Source of the DNA: Sorghum bicolor
Taxonomy: Eukaryota > Streptophyta > Magnoliopsida > Poales > Poaceae
Assembly (NCBI RefSeq): GCF_000003195.3
Contig: NC_012873.2
Location: 27,164,547-27,228,546 of the forward strand
DNA length: 64,000 nucleotides
Direction of reading: 5' to 3'
Shown here: positions 23,531-34,324 of the stretch, piece after piece
Layout of the letters: each line of letters begins with the position of its first letter
Position numbering within the stretch: the stretch's first letter is position 1
Translations under genes and position numbers: made by a program
The notes under the pieces: generated by a model
Seen by the model: only the letters and a program-made list of their open reading frames with translations
The model's database searches: none
Told to the model about the DNA's origin: nothing

Positions 23531-24747
23531 TGTTGACGGTTCTTAAGTATTAATTTTAATTATCAAATAAACAAGGGAAAGGACGAATATACAAACAACA
23601 CCTAGAATTAGGGTTTGGTCTGACAGAATTCCATGAGTTTTGTTGTTTATCTATTTCTACAGGGGGTTATCAGGAAATAAGGAAGAAAGGCCCACATGTC
23701 AAGATTACATAGAGATATTAACGCACCGTGCAATTTTCTACCATCTAGAAGACTCCAGAAGCCACGAGAACGAACCGAAAGGCGATCGGTCCCGGGGGTA
23801 GGGTGCCCGCCCTCCCCCCTAGAGCACCCGCCCTGGTGTCTCCACCAATCAGAGCCAGCTTTGTGGATCATGCTCCACCGACCTAAAGGATCAAGGATAA
23901 CCGTTCAATCAATGTCGGTTTGATCCGACAGCCCACGTTCACCTGAGGGGACTATATAAGTAGACCCCCTGGCCCCTGGAGGAGAACAAGTTCATCATAG
24001 AGTTGAGAGGTGCCCTAGAAGGATAACCTTTTTCTCTACATAGACATAGGGCTTAGCATCCAATGTGAGAGTAGACTAGTTCTACTAGATTGAGAGAGAT
24101 AGAGTGGAGGTGTAGATCGGAGGAAGCACGGCCTATCGGTGTCTACTCCGAGGTTGTACCTGCGGGATCAAGTTTTCTAACCCGAGGCTTGCTCCTAGGA
24201 TTCTTCAGTATTTTGACTTCTAAATTCTAGTAAGTTCTTGTTTTATTGTTCTTTGGTTTATGAGTTTACTTTGATCTCTTCGCGTAGAGTTTAGAGTAAT
24301 CATCTCTAGCGTAAACGTGGTGTTTGGGCTAGGATACTCATAGATATCCCCTGACTAGCTGGACCGTGGTAGTAGCGAGGAACGTGACATTTCTGAGTTA
24401 CCTTTGCAGCCCATATCCTGTTAGTAGGATCGATAGGGTTTGTAGGTGCGGGTCGAACATCCTCTATGGTGTCTAGATTCAATGAGCCTCCCCAATAGAA
24501 CAGTAGATCATCCTTACCAAGGTTAGAACGAGATTATGGTTGTAGTCTTCTCTATACATCGCTCACATCGAGAAACATTCTTTGTAGCCTAAAGGTTAGT
24601 AGTAATAGACCGGGTTAGTCAGATGCACTCTTTCTCCTAGTGGTAAAAAATATAAATACGATACTCTGGATAACATCCCAAGTGAAGTGCTCACCGATAT
24701 CCGTGCGGTTGCGGATCAATTCCTTATTGCATTCCCAAATATCAACA
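23531..24747 (+). mobile_element. Athila-like LTR (G)
   Basis: Starts TGTTGACGGTTC, ends CCCAAATATCAACA, 1217 bp. Duplicated GC motif at about 23801-23835 and TATA box actatataag at 23951-23960. A 3' internal region lies upstream and a PBS plus gag downstream, so one LTR joins two internal regions. This is the layout of tandem copies or of unequal recombination. Confidence 0.85.
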
Positions 24748-24755
24748 AGCATTTC

Positions 24756-24773
24756 TGGCGCCGTTGCTAGGGA
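24756..24773 (+). other. Primer binding site, Athila-like (G)
   Basis: tggcgccgttgctaggga, nine bases after the LTR end. It is of the type described as complementary to tRNA-Asp in Athila elements, with one or two mismatches. Confidence 0.75.
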
Positions 24774-24878
24774 GAAAGACGGTTTGTTGAGATAACCTTG
24801 AGTCTTACTACTAGCTTGTATCTATACTTTTATCTTTTCTTATCTTTTTATATTCTTTATTTTCTTTACTCTTACCTT

Positions 24879-25183
24879 ATGGAAAACCAAGATTCTAAAT
24901 CGATCTATCAATTTGCAACACCTTCGGAAACTGACCTTTTACCTTGGGAGTCATCACAGCCTATCCAAACATCCCAGTATAGGTTAAGTTCCAGGTTGAT
25001 TGCCATGATTCAAAACCGATCTTTTTCAGGAAAGGAAGACGAAAACCCTTACCTTCATATTAGAGATTTTGAGCAAACATGTGATTGTCTTCGCATTGAA
25101 GGCATTTCTGATAAAACTTTACGTTGGAAGCTTGTTCCTTTTTCTTTAAGGGGAGAAGCCAGACAATGGTATAATCAGAAGGT
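24879..25183 (+). pseudogene. gag: Athila-like gag, 5' fragment
   Basis: The ATG at 24879 opens a frame of about 100 codons with a leader (FATPSETDLLPWESS) and the start of the retrotransposon gag domain: GKEDENPYLHIRDFE, LRWKLVPFSL and RGEARQWYNQK. A full Athila gag is several hundred residues longer. At about 25184 it runs by chance in the same frame into the antisense gene of element D, so the open frame to 25235 is a chimera of two elements. The leader is also present in element F at about 27890-27935. Confidence 0.8.
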
Positions 25184-26520
25184 AAGTCAACAACGAGATG
25201 CCAACAAGAGGGCCGAGATGATGGCCAAGGAGTGAAAGAAATCCTGTAGCAGCACGAGGTCCCTTAATGACCTCATCGAGATGGGACTCCTGCATAATCA
25301 GGAACTCGGCGGCTGGAGGGCACCGGAGGGCAAAAGTTACCTCGACCCCCGCGCTGGTGAGATAGTAGTTTTTGAAGATTTTTTCAAGAGGGGATTTGGG
25401 GTTCCCATTCATCCTTTTCTCCAAGGTCTTCTCCTTTACTATGAGATCGGGATTTGCAATCTGCACCCGAACTCTATTCTCCTTATCTCCACCTTTATCC
25501 ATCTGTGCGAGGCCTATGTTCGAATAGAGCCACATTTCGACCTCTTCCGTTATCTGTTCTGTTTAAGGAAGAAGAGAGCAGTTGGTGGCTCTAAGATTGC
25601 AGGTGGAGTATACCTCAATCTTCACGACAGAATGAAGACCCGCTACCTCAGCTGCCCATGGAACACCTCCCTCACCGAGTGATACAAGAGGTGGTTCTAC
25701 ATCAGCGAAGAGCCAGGCAGTGCCACATTCTGCGACGTGGGCTACATCCCCGAGAAGAGGGTTAGCTGGACAGACCGTCTAGAATACACCGGTCAAGTGG
25801 CAGAGATGATGAGCCTGATCGACTGGTCCCGCCTGGACGGTCCTGGAGTGGTCGAGAACTTCCTCGTGCGACGAGTGATGCCTTGCCAAAGGAGGGTTCA
25901 CTCGGCGTACGAGTATGCAGGAAGCCAAGACCCGACCAGGATGCACAGGGACGGTTTGGAAAAGTCAGAGGTCCAGCGGTTAATGAACGAGCTGTTCAAC
26001 CTGACCGATGACAACTTCGTTAGAAGTGATGACCGGATGCATGCCTTTAAGCTAGGCCGACCAGCTCCTAAGGTAAATGAATACCTTTGTTTATTTGTAT
26101 TGCTATGTGAATACTGTAGCCTTTTGACTGATGACTTGTCGTTGTTGTATTGCAGATAGGAGATATTGACCGGTGCTCGGTGTATGTATCGCTGGCGCCC
26201 GGTATGGACCATCCCATTAGGGTGGATCCGCCGGCAAGCAATGCTGCTCGGTGCCTCTAATACACCAGCAGCGACGAAGACCAGCGCCGACCAGCACCGA
26301 CCACCGAAGACAGAGTAGCAGGGAAGAGGCCAATGCCTGTGGAGCCATCCCCCATGGAAGCAAACCCAGCGGGGACGGCTGTAGACCCTTTGATGGGGCA
26401 AGGCTCGACTAGCCAAGCCCCAAAGCACTGTCGGCTCGTGAGGATCGTCGACGACAGCGATGAAGAGGACGAGACTGCTCCGTCCTTGATCAGGAGACCA
26501 CGGAGCCGCCCCGTCGTCAC
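25184..26520 (+). pseudogene. Element D antisense gene, 5' part (putative gypsy type transposon domain)
   Basis: Opposite to D gag-pol. The first exon has a hallmark region: GEIVVFEDFFKRGFGVPIHP, LLLYYEIGICNLHPNSI, IHLCEAYVRIEPHFDLFRYL. This resembles the 'putative gypsy type transposon' family (Transposase_28, from memory). An acidic linker and a segment ending HAFKLGRPAPK follow. The intron at 26073-26155 (GTAAAT...TTGCAG, 83 nt) is in phase 0. The next exon is Pro/Ser/Asp-rich, with DDSDEEDE. Stops: TGA at 25233 and 25680, each probably from TGG, and TAA near 26260. Element F interrupts it in codon phase, and it resumes at 34330. The true start codon is not visible. Function unknown. Confidence 0.75.
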
Positions 26521-27751
26521 TGTTGACGGTCCTTAAGTACCAAATATAATCATCAAATAAATAAAGAAAAGGATCCAAATGCAACCAACACCTAGACTTA
26601 GGGTTTTATCTGACAGAATTCCACGAGATTTGGTGTTTGTCTATTTCTGCAGGGGGTTATCAGGAAATACGAAAGAAAGGCCCACATGTCGGGATTACAT
26701 AGAGATATCAACGCACCGCGTAATTTTCTACCATCTAGAAGACTCCAGAAGCCACGGGAAGAAAGCAGAGGCCGAAAGGGGCCAGGCCCAGGGCGCCCGC
26801 CCTCTTTCCCTGGGTGCCCGCCCTGTCCTAGACTCCATTCGGGACTCTCTTCGCACACGATGTTCCACCGACCTAAAGGATCAAGGATAACGTAGTACCA
26901 CATCGCCTACCGACCCAAAAACGCATAGAGGAGGAGGACTATATAAGGAGACCCCCGTGGCCCCTGGAGAAGACAAGAAGTTATCATAGAGATTGAGGGG
27001 TGCCCTCGAAGGAAAACCTCTTCTCTAAATAATATTTCTTTTTAGGCTTAGCAACCAATGTGAGTAGAAATAGATCTTCTAGTTTCTACTAGATTGAGAG
27101 AGATAGAGTGGAGGTGTAGATCGGAGGAAGGCCGGCCTATCGGTGTCTACTCTGAGTTGTACCTGCGGGATCAAGTCTTCTAACCCGAGGCTTGCTTATA
27201 AGATTATTCAGTAATTCGACTTCTAATTCTTGTAAGTTCTTGTTTTATTGTTCTTTGGTTTATGAGTTTACTTTAATCGTCTTCCGGTTGAGTATTAGAG
27301 TAATCATTGCTAGCGTAAACGTGGTGTTTAGGCTAGGGTACTCATAGATATCCCCTGACTAGCTGGACCGTGGTAGTAGCGAGGAACGTGACATTTCTGA
27401 GTTACCTTTGCATCCCACATCTCGTTAGCAGGACGGGTAGGTTTATAGGTGCGGCTCGAACATCCTTTGTGGTGTCTAGATTCCGTAAGCTTCCCCAATA
27501 GAACAGTAGATCATCCTTACCAAGGTTAGAACGAGACTACGGTTGTAGTCTTCTCTATACATCACTCACATCGAGAAACATTCTTTGTAGCCTAAAGGGA
27601 TAGTAGCAATAGATTTGGTTAGTCAGATGCACCCTTTCTCCTAGTGGTAAAAATATAAATACGATAACTCTGGATAACTTCCCGGGTGAAATGCTCACTG
27701 ATATCCGAGCGCTTGCGGATCATTTCCTTATTGCGTTACCAAATATCAACA
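26521..27751 (+). mobile_element. 5' LTR of element F
   Basis: TGTTGACGGTCC ... AAATATCAACA. The duplicated GC motif (gggcgcccgccc / gggtgcccgccc) is at 26791-26824 and the TATA box actatataag at 26938-26947. Confidence 0.92.
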
Positions 27752-27759
27752 AGCATTTC

Positions 27760-27777
27760 TGGCGCCGTTACCGGGGA
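27760..27777 (+). other. Primer binding site of element F
   Basis: tggcgccgttaccgggga, eight bases after the LTR end; tRNA-Asp type as in Athila elements (family knowledge). Confidence 0.85.
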
Positions 27778-27936
27778 GAAAGACGGTTTGCTGAGATAAC
27801 TTTGAATCTTGCTATTATCTTGTATTATACTTTCATACTTTTATTCTTTTATCTTTTTATCTTTATAGATAACTTAAATTCCATACCTATTATTGAATTC
27901 TTTGCACCTTCGGAGACCAGCCATAGACCATGGTAG

Positions 27937-28806
27937 TCAACAAGTCCTGCCCCTAATTATGATCTGTGTCCGGAGTTGAATGCAATAGGTCAAAACCAAC
28001 CCTTTTCTATAGCTGAGGTCCTATCTTTTAATCAAGAAGATAATGCACTTTTAGCTACACCTAGGGAATCTTTTAATTTTTCCATAAATTCTTGTTTAAA
28101 CCTAGCCCAACAAGACCATGTTTTTTCTCGATATTTTTACATTAGTCTTAATCATATACCCTTTGGTAGAGTCTTTCTTTCTTTATCTATCAGTAAAGGA
28201 AGGTATGTCTTCATTCGTGGACATCCTTCTTGTACTAGTCTTCATAGAAAAATCTTAGAGATAGAGAAGGAATCATCTCCCAGACAAGGAAAGGAAGTTT
28301 CAATAGCCGATTTCCAAACATTCCAATCCCATGATTCGGCTATCCAACCCATCCTTGAGCCTAATAATTTCTGCTATGCTCTTTCTCCTGAACCTCCCAA
28401 TGATCCTGTGAATCTCTCTAGACATCCCATTCATAAGAGTCACCAAGACCACAAGGAGAATCGAGAAGAGCAACATCAATGGCTAGAGGGCATTAAAAAT
28501 CCATGTGCTATCACCATTGAATGGATGGATAAAACAAAATTGAGAGACAATCCTAGAGGAATTTTTAGCATTCATGAAGAATCATCCTTGGAGTTTGAAA
28601 ATGAGAGAAACAACAGTGAGCATGGAAGTTATTTCATAAATACCTCATCAAGTCCTTGCTCATATAAAACATCTCCCCAATCAATTGGTCTCTCCAACCT
28701 CACCACATTTGAGATCTCCAGCCCCCTCTTCTTTTCTATTTATAAAAACTTTAAAAGGGCGGTTGTCGATGCATATGTCTATAATAAATATTGCAGATCT
28801 CGTTGA
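27937..28806 (+). CDS. Element F ORF of unknown function, fused to gag leader
   Basis: A long open frame of about 290 codons after a TAG at 27934-27936 and ending TGA at 28804-28806. Upstream of the TAG the same frame encodes the Athila gag leader (FFAPSETSHRPW, compare 24930-24975). After it, the protein does not match gag, protease or RT that I know. It has no early ATG; the frame is open from the gag leader, so translation would need the gag start and the TAG codon to be read as sense or to be recent damage. It is rich in Ser, Asn, His and Phe, with SKGRYVFIRGHP and an acidic middle (HEESSLEFENERNN). It is either a diverged gag or captured sequence; I do not recognise it. Confidence 0.5.
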   Translation, partial: STSPAPNYDLCPELNAIGQNQPFSIAEVLSFNQEDNALLATPRESFNFSINSCLNLAQQDHVFSRYFYISLNHIPFGRVFLSLSISKGRYVFIRGHPSCTSLHRKILEIEKESSPRQGKEVSIADFQTFQSHDSAIQPILEPNNFCYALSPEPPNDPVNLSRHPIHKSHQDHKENREEQHQWLEGIKNPCAITIEWMDKTKLRDNPRGIFSIHEESSLEFENERNNSEHGSYFINTSSSPCSYKTSPQSIGLSNLTTFEISSPLFFSIYKNFKRAVVDAYVYNKYCRSR

Positions 28807-30178
28807 GTTGATTGATGGTTTCCCAAGGACAAGCTTAGTGTCCTAAAACAAGCACTGATCATGAACTTCTAATTAATTGCAACATTACCATGTGTACTGA
28901 GCATATAGAGATAATTGTAGAAATATTCCTTCGGGTATTCTTGCCACTAACCTTTCCAGGATTGGAGCAAGAAGATCGGATGAATGATAAGCACAAGGTA
29001 TGTCCAACCAACCATCATACAACATTGAATTAAATTCATCAAAACTTGAATTTCGCAAAATTCAAGCTTGGGGGAGTACTTTACATAAAAACATCCTTTG
29101 CCATGTTGCTATGTTGGTTGTCCCTACCTTTGAGACATGCTCAATTTGTTAAGTACTAATCACACTACTTCATCTCCACTTGAGTAGATCCCTATAAATG
29201 CTGTCATGCTACCTTTATCTATTTACTAGCAAGTGTTGGTTTGGAAGTACTAGACATACTTCCATTGGCATTTAAATTAAGCATGGTGCTTAGGTTAAAT
29301 AGCCTTCCTTAATCTGATTAGACATGGAGTCTAGTTTGGTTACTGAACTAAAAACTGCTTGAGTAGATATTGGTATATTTTGTCGGACTAACCACTGCAG
29401 GAAAACTTTCAATATCAACCTGGGAAGTCCTGAGATACAAACTCATTGGAGACAAAGGAGACACATGAAATTTAACGACTTGCACAAGGAAGACATAGCT
29501 CATTCATCATAAAGAGATGATCCATGGAGGGTGCCACAAACACGATGCACAACCTCTAAGAAAGGAAAGCTTCCACAAGGTGATACTATACCATCACTCT
29601 TCAAGTAAGGTAACACCTTAAGGTACTTGACTATCACTTTTATAAACTTCTCCTTGGTTCTGGCATTCACACAAAATAAAGAGACAAACATGTATGATCT
29701 ATAACTCCAAATTAACCAACTCAATTAATTCAACATGTTTAGTCCTTTAATCTTTGTTCTTAGTACTACCTTCGTGATCCCACACTCCTAATCATATAAG
29801 CTAAAGTATTGCACATTCAATCTTTGGAAGATATAAACAAAACATAAATATAGATGATTATCTTTCCATTAGGTTGAGCCATCTGATCTGACAAATGCTA
29901 CACTCATGATCCATCAACTTTGTCTTGCTCACTATGCTTAAGGTTAGAGAAATACACTTTTTGGTTCTGTTGGTGTTTTCCACCAACAGGGCCCATGCAC
30001 TTGATATCTGCCTTGTCTCTATGAGCAGGTACACTTCAAGCAAAACATGGAGGAGTTTTACAACTCCCAGATTCCACCAAGTGAAGGACTTGGATCTATG
30101 AGCACAAACACACTAAGCAGGATATTGCCAACACCGCACTTCGAACTGCTGGGCAATCAAAGAATATAGGAGACACCG
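28807..30178 (+). other. Element F internal non-coding region
   Basis: Co-linear with E1 1511-2640 from 29090 onward. No gene. It carries a purine tract caagcttgggggag at about 29064-29077, resembling the polypurine tract, well before the real 3' end. Confidence 0.6.
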
Positions 30179-30778
30179 GTGCAGACGTCAAGGTCCACAC
30201 CTAATCAAATGATGCACCTAAAGGATGAAGACAGTGAGAAGTCTTGTCCAGAAGATTTAAAACTTTGGATCCTTGTCGAAGGAGGTCAAGATCGTCGACT
30301 CAAGTCACCTTTCTTGATCAAGAAGGACGACCCTGGTGTTCCAAGCATTGAGTGCACAATCAACAGATACTCTTTTTAGAAGACACTCTAAGACACCGGA
30401 TCTGACGACAACATAATGGCCGCAGTCACTTATCAGCTCCTGCATGGAACCATGCCCCTACAACCAATATATATTCAGCTCCAGATGATTTTCAGATCAT
30501 TGACATGGGAGAAGACGAGTACGATCCACCCATCATCCTTGGAAGACCATTCCTCAACACTATCAAAGTTATCATCTACATTGGAATTAGAGAAGTCCAC
30601 ATACACTTCTCCTCTGAGAAGGTATGCCGCTGTTTTACTGACCCTAACTATATAGTTGAAAACTCTAAGGAGGTCAGGACAACAAGAAGACAATGCAACC
30701 GCAACCAGAGGAGGCAAATCATCAAGGACAGATGGGTAGATTACGAAGGAGAAGTGATAAGGTCTGAAGACATATAGC
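30179..30778 (+). pseudogene. PR: Element F aspartic protease remnant
   Basis: Pieces in shifted frames: DDPGVPSIECTINRYSF, then an active-site-like DTGSDDNIM starting at 30392, then MGEDEYDPPIILGRPFLNTI near 30505-30560 (the conserved ILGRPFL that follows the flap). The stretch between DTG and GRPFL is shorter than in intact Athila proteases, so an internal deletion is likely besides the frameshift near 30480. No RT follows. Confidence 0.75.
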
Positions 30779-33093
30779 TTGAACAGAACTGTCCTGAGGA
30801 GACCGTAGCACCGAGTCAGGTGTGGAGAGAGAAGACAGTTACACACGAAGAGGAGGCGCCGCCGGAACCACCGACTACGCCATCCAGCAAATCCCAGGAC
30901 GACTGAGAAAATGGAGAGTCCTGTTCGGAGGACATAAAAACACCGAACGCCTTGCCAAGAGGTAAACTTGGTAGTTATCCTTTTCCTTTCAATAATTTGC
31001 TTAGTTAATCAGGTTCATGCTATCTTGAAAAGAAAATAAAAATGTTAAAAATAGTAAGCCCCATGTGAGTATGCTCATGGCATAAAACCCATAGGTACAT
31101 TCACTGTGGTGGCAAAAAATAAATATGTTTTCATCTTACAATAAAAATATAAAAATAATAAGTGCATGATCCTGCTAAATAAGTAATATTTATTGTGGAC
31201 GCTCAACACGATAAAGGCTAGATATTTATGCTAACACTTAACCAGTTCCACAAAGCTTTGTTGTCTATTTGAGCTCCACAGAATTCAAGGATCAAAGAAG
31301 ACTAGCAGACGGAGAACATCCTAATCGCTCTCAGAATGCTGCTGACTTTCAAATACACCTCTGCCACTTGCTAACTACATCAAGAGAAATTACGTCAAAA
31401 TTCAGCTTGGGGGAGAGCACCCCCATTTATCCCGATAAGTATTTCTATCTATCTATCTATCTTTATACTTATACTATATTAAAATATAAATATACATAAA
31501 CCAGGAAAAACCAAATAAAGATTTTATCCTTATATATATATATATCTTTGCTTAGTTTGCTAAATAAATAAATAAATAAAGTTTGCTATGAACCCTCATG
31601 ATAAGCTCTCACATGGAAATGATAAAATAGTTGCTCTGCCATGACTAGTTTTTAAAATTGAAATCTCTCTCAAGTTTAGGCATAACTGTTATAATTTAAA
31701 CCTGCTCTAAACCTAAACTTGTGGGAAGAGTACTTGATCTAAAGTCTAAGTCGTTAAAGGATATGATATGGGAAGGTTGAGCTGCTGTTTATTTGTTCCT
31801 AGAGATGCTAGAATTCTGGAGAATTTTATCTTTGAAAATCTTTAAAATAACACATGATGAGTTCCTATATCATGAGAGTTTAAATTCCTACCACAGCCAT
31901 ATATACATGCTTGCTAGACTTTGAGCCACACATTTACTTTTTACTGCTTATGAGCATCGAGTATGGTCAAGCAGTGTAGACCCTTAGGAGCTTGTCATGT
32001 GGTTAAAATCAAGATTCACTTGCATGTTCACTCGTATATGCTGCTTCTTCTCCGAAAGTACCATCCACATATATCCACTCATTTCCATCTCCACTTTCAC
32101 CCAAAATCATTCTACTCCTAATCCGGGAGAGAATAGCCAAAAACATTTTCCTATCCCTGTTATTCCCTGTGAAATAAATGCTCCAGTTATTTTGGTTACT
32201 ACCACTTGCTACATTATTTCAGGAGAAGAGTGCTCTAAAAAAATAAAAATAAATAAATAATATACGAGGAAATAAAAAGGGGCAAGTGTCCGGAACCTCG
32301 AAGAAAAGAAAAAGTGAGACGAGAGGTAAAAATGGACAAGTGTCCGACAATAGAATTAGGGGTACAAGATACCCACCTGAGAGGAAAGAAAAAGAAAATA
32401 TAGAGCATCTCATTCTCCCCAAAAAGCTTCAAAGTGCAAGAAAGGTATGTATCCCCTTAAAAGAGCAAAAGTAGAATTAGACTTTCACCATTGTTATCAC
32501 CACCATCACCATACACCATTCATTCGCCACACATGCACATCTTGATTTGACTTATTGATTTGTTTCTCTGGATCCATGGTTTGACTATGCAATAAATGTC
32601 TTGTAAGTATGTACTTGCTGTCTCCCACCTATGAGCTCCAGATATCAAAACTTTATTAGAGTAGGGTGAGAGAGAAGGCAATATCACTATGCATTATACC
32701 AAAAATACCACATACTTTGAGAGAAGGCATATACCATTACTGCCTTGGTAAGGATCCAGAAATACCACAAAAAAGAGATTTGAGAGAATCATATAAGGAA
32801 TCTCTGAGTTTTATTTGAAAATCTGCAAAAACTCCAAAGCTATAGCTGATCAAGAATAAGAGACATGGCGCTTGACTTGACCATTCTATCTTTTAACTGC
32901 TCAAGACACAAGTGACGGTTACAAGCCCCATGGTGAAAGGTAAAATGAGTAAGTTTTAAGTCTTAAGAGTTTATTCTAACTCAGAGATAAGATCTTGCTT
33001 GAATGCGTGTGTACTTTTAAGGTATAAAACCACTGCAGGAACTATTTAGTTCATCCTTGCTCAGGGACGAGCAAGAGGTAAGCTTGGGGGAGT
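30779..33093 (+). other. Element F 3' non-coding region with polypurine tract
   Basis: No gene in 2.3 kb. Contains cagcttgggggag (about 31402) followed by agcacccccattt, a TCTA microsatellite (31444-31466), AT and AAAT runs (31535-31580), the palindrome pair (32280-32345) and the terminal polypurine tract taagcttgggggag (33079-33092) where plus-strand synthesis would start. Confidence 0.7.
32280..32345 (+). other. Pair of CAAGTG-centred palindromes (F)
   Basis: GGGCAAGTGTCC at 32280-32291 (one G:T-type mismatch in the arms) and GGACAAGTGTCC at 32334-32345. Confidence 0.7.
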
Positions 33094-34324
33094 TGTTGAC
33101 GGTCCTTAAGTACCAAACATAATCATCAAATAAATAAAGAAAAGGATCCAAATTCAACCAACACCTAGACTTAGGGCTTTATCTGACAGAATTCCACGAG
33201 TTTTGGTGTTTGTCTATTTCTGCAGGGGGTTATCAGGAAATACGAAAGAAAGGCCCACAAGTCGGGATTACATAGCGATATCAACGCACCATGTAATTTT
33301 CTACCATCTAGAAGACTCCAGAAGCCACGGGAAGAAAGCAGAGGCCGAAAGGGGCCAGGCCCAGGGCGCCCGCCCTCTTTCCCTGGGTGCCCGCCCTGTC
33401 CTGGACTCCGTTCGGGACTCTCTTCGCACACGATGTTCCACCGACCTAAAGGATCAAGGATAACGTAGTACCACATCGCCTACAGACCCAAAAACGCATA
33501 GAGGAGGAGGACTATATAAGGAGATCCCCCTGGCCCCTTGAGAAGACAAGAAGTTATCATAGAGATTGAGGGGTGCCCTCGAAGGAAAACCTCTTCTCTA
33601 AATAATACTTCTTTTTAGGCTTAGCAACCAATGTGAGTAGAAATATATCTTCTAGTTTCTACTAGATTGAGAGAGATAGAGTGGAGGTGTAGATCGGAGG
33701 AAGGCCGGCCTGTCAGTGTCTACTCCGAGTTGTACCTACGGGATCAAGTCTTCTAACCCGAGGCTTGCTTATAAGATTCTTCAGTAATTCGACTTCTAAT
33801 TCTAGTAAGTTCTTGTTTTATTGTTCTTTGGTTTATGAGTTTACTTTAATCCTCTTCCGGTTGAGTATTAGATTTATCATTGCTAGCGTAAATGTGGTGT
33901 TTAGGCTAGTGTACTCATAGATATCCCCTGACTAGCTGGACAGTGGTAGTAGCGAGGAACGTGACATTGCCGAGTTACCTTTGCATCCCACATCTCGTTA
34001 GCAGGACGGGTAGGTTTATAGGTGCGGGTCGAACATCCTTTGTGGTGTCTAGATTCCGTAAGCTTCCCCAATAGAACAGTAGATCATCCTTACCAAGGTT
34101 AGAACGAGACTACGGTTGTAGTCTTCTCTATACATCACTCACATCGAGAAACATTCTTTGTAGCCTAAAGGGATAGTAGCAATAGATTTGGTTAGTCAGA
34201 TGCACCCTTTCTCCCAGTGGTAAAAATATAAATACGATAACTCTGGATAACTTCCCGGGTGAAATGCTCATCGATATCCGTGCGCTTGCGGATCATTTCC
34301 TTATTGCGTTACCAAATATCAACA
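33094..34324 (+). mobile_element. 3' LTR of element F
   Basis: Same length as the 5' LTR. Starts TGTTGACGGTCC after the polypurine tract and ends AAATATCAACA. TATA box actatataag at 33511-33520. Followed by gttat and the resumed antisense gene of D. Confidence 0.92.

Larger units (their letters stand above)
26521..34324 (+). mobile_element. Complete non-autonomous Athila-like element F
   Basis: Two LTRs of 1231 bp (26521-27751 and 33094-34324), PBS, polypurine tract, and a 5.3-kb internal region with a gag-leader ORF and a protease remnant but no reverse transcriptase or integrase. Flanks gtcac (26516-26520) and gttat (34325-34329) look like a target duplication in which two C positions became T. 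The reading frame of the host gene continues exactly across it. By eye, about 14 mismatches separate the LTRs in the first 450 bp. Confidence 0.92.
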
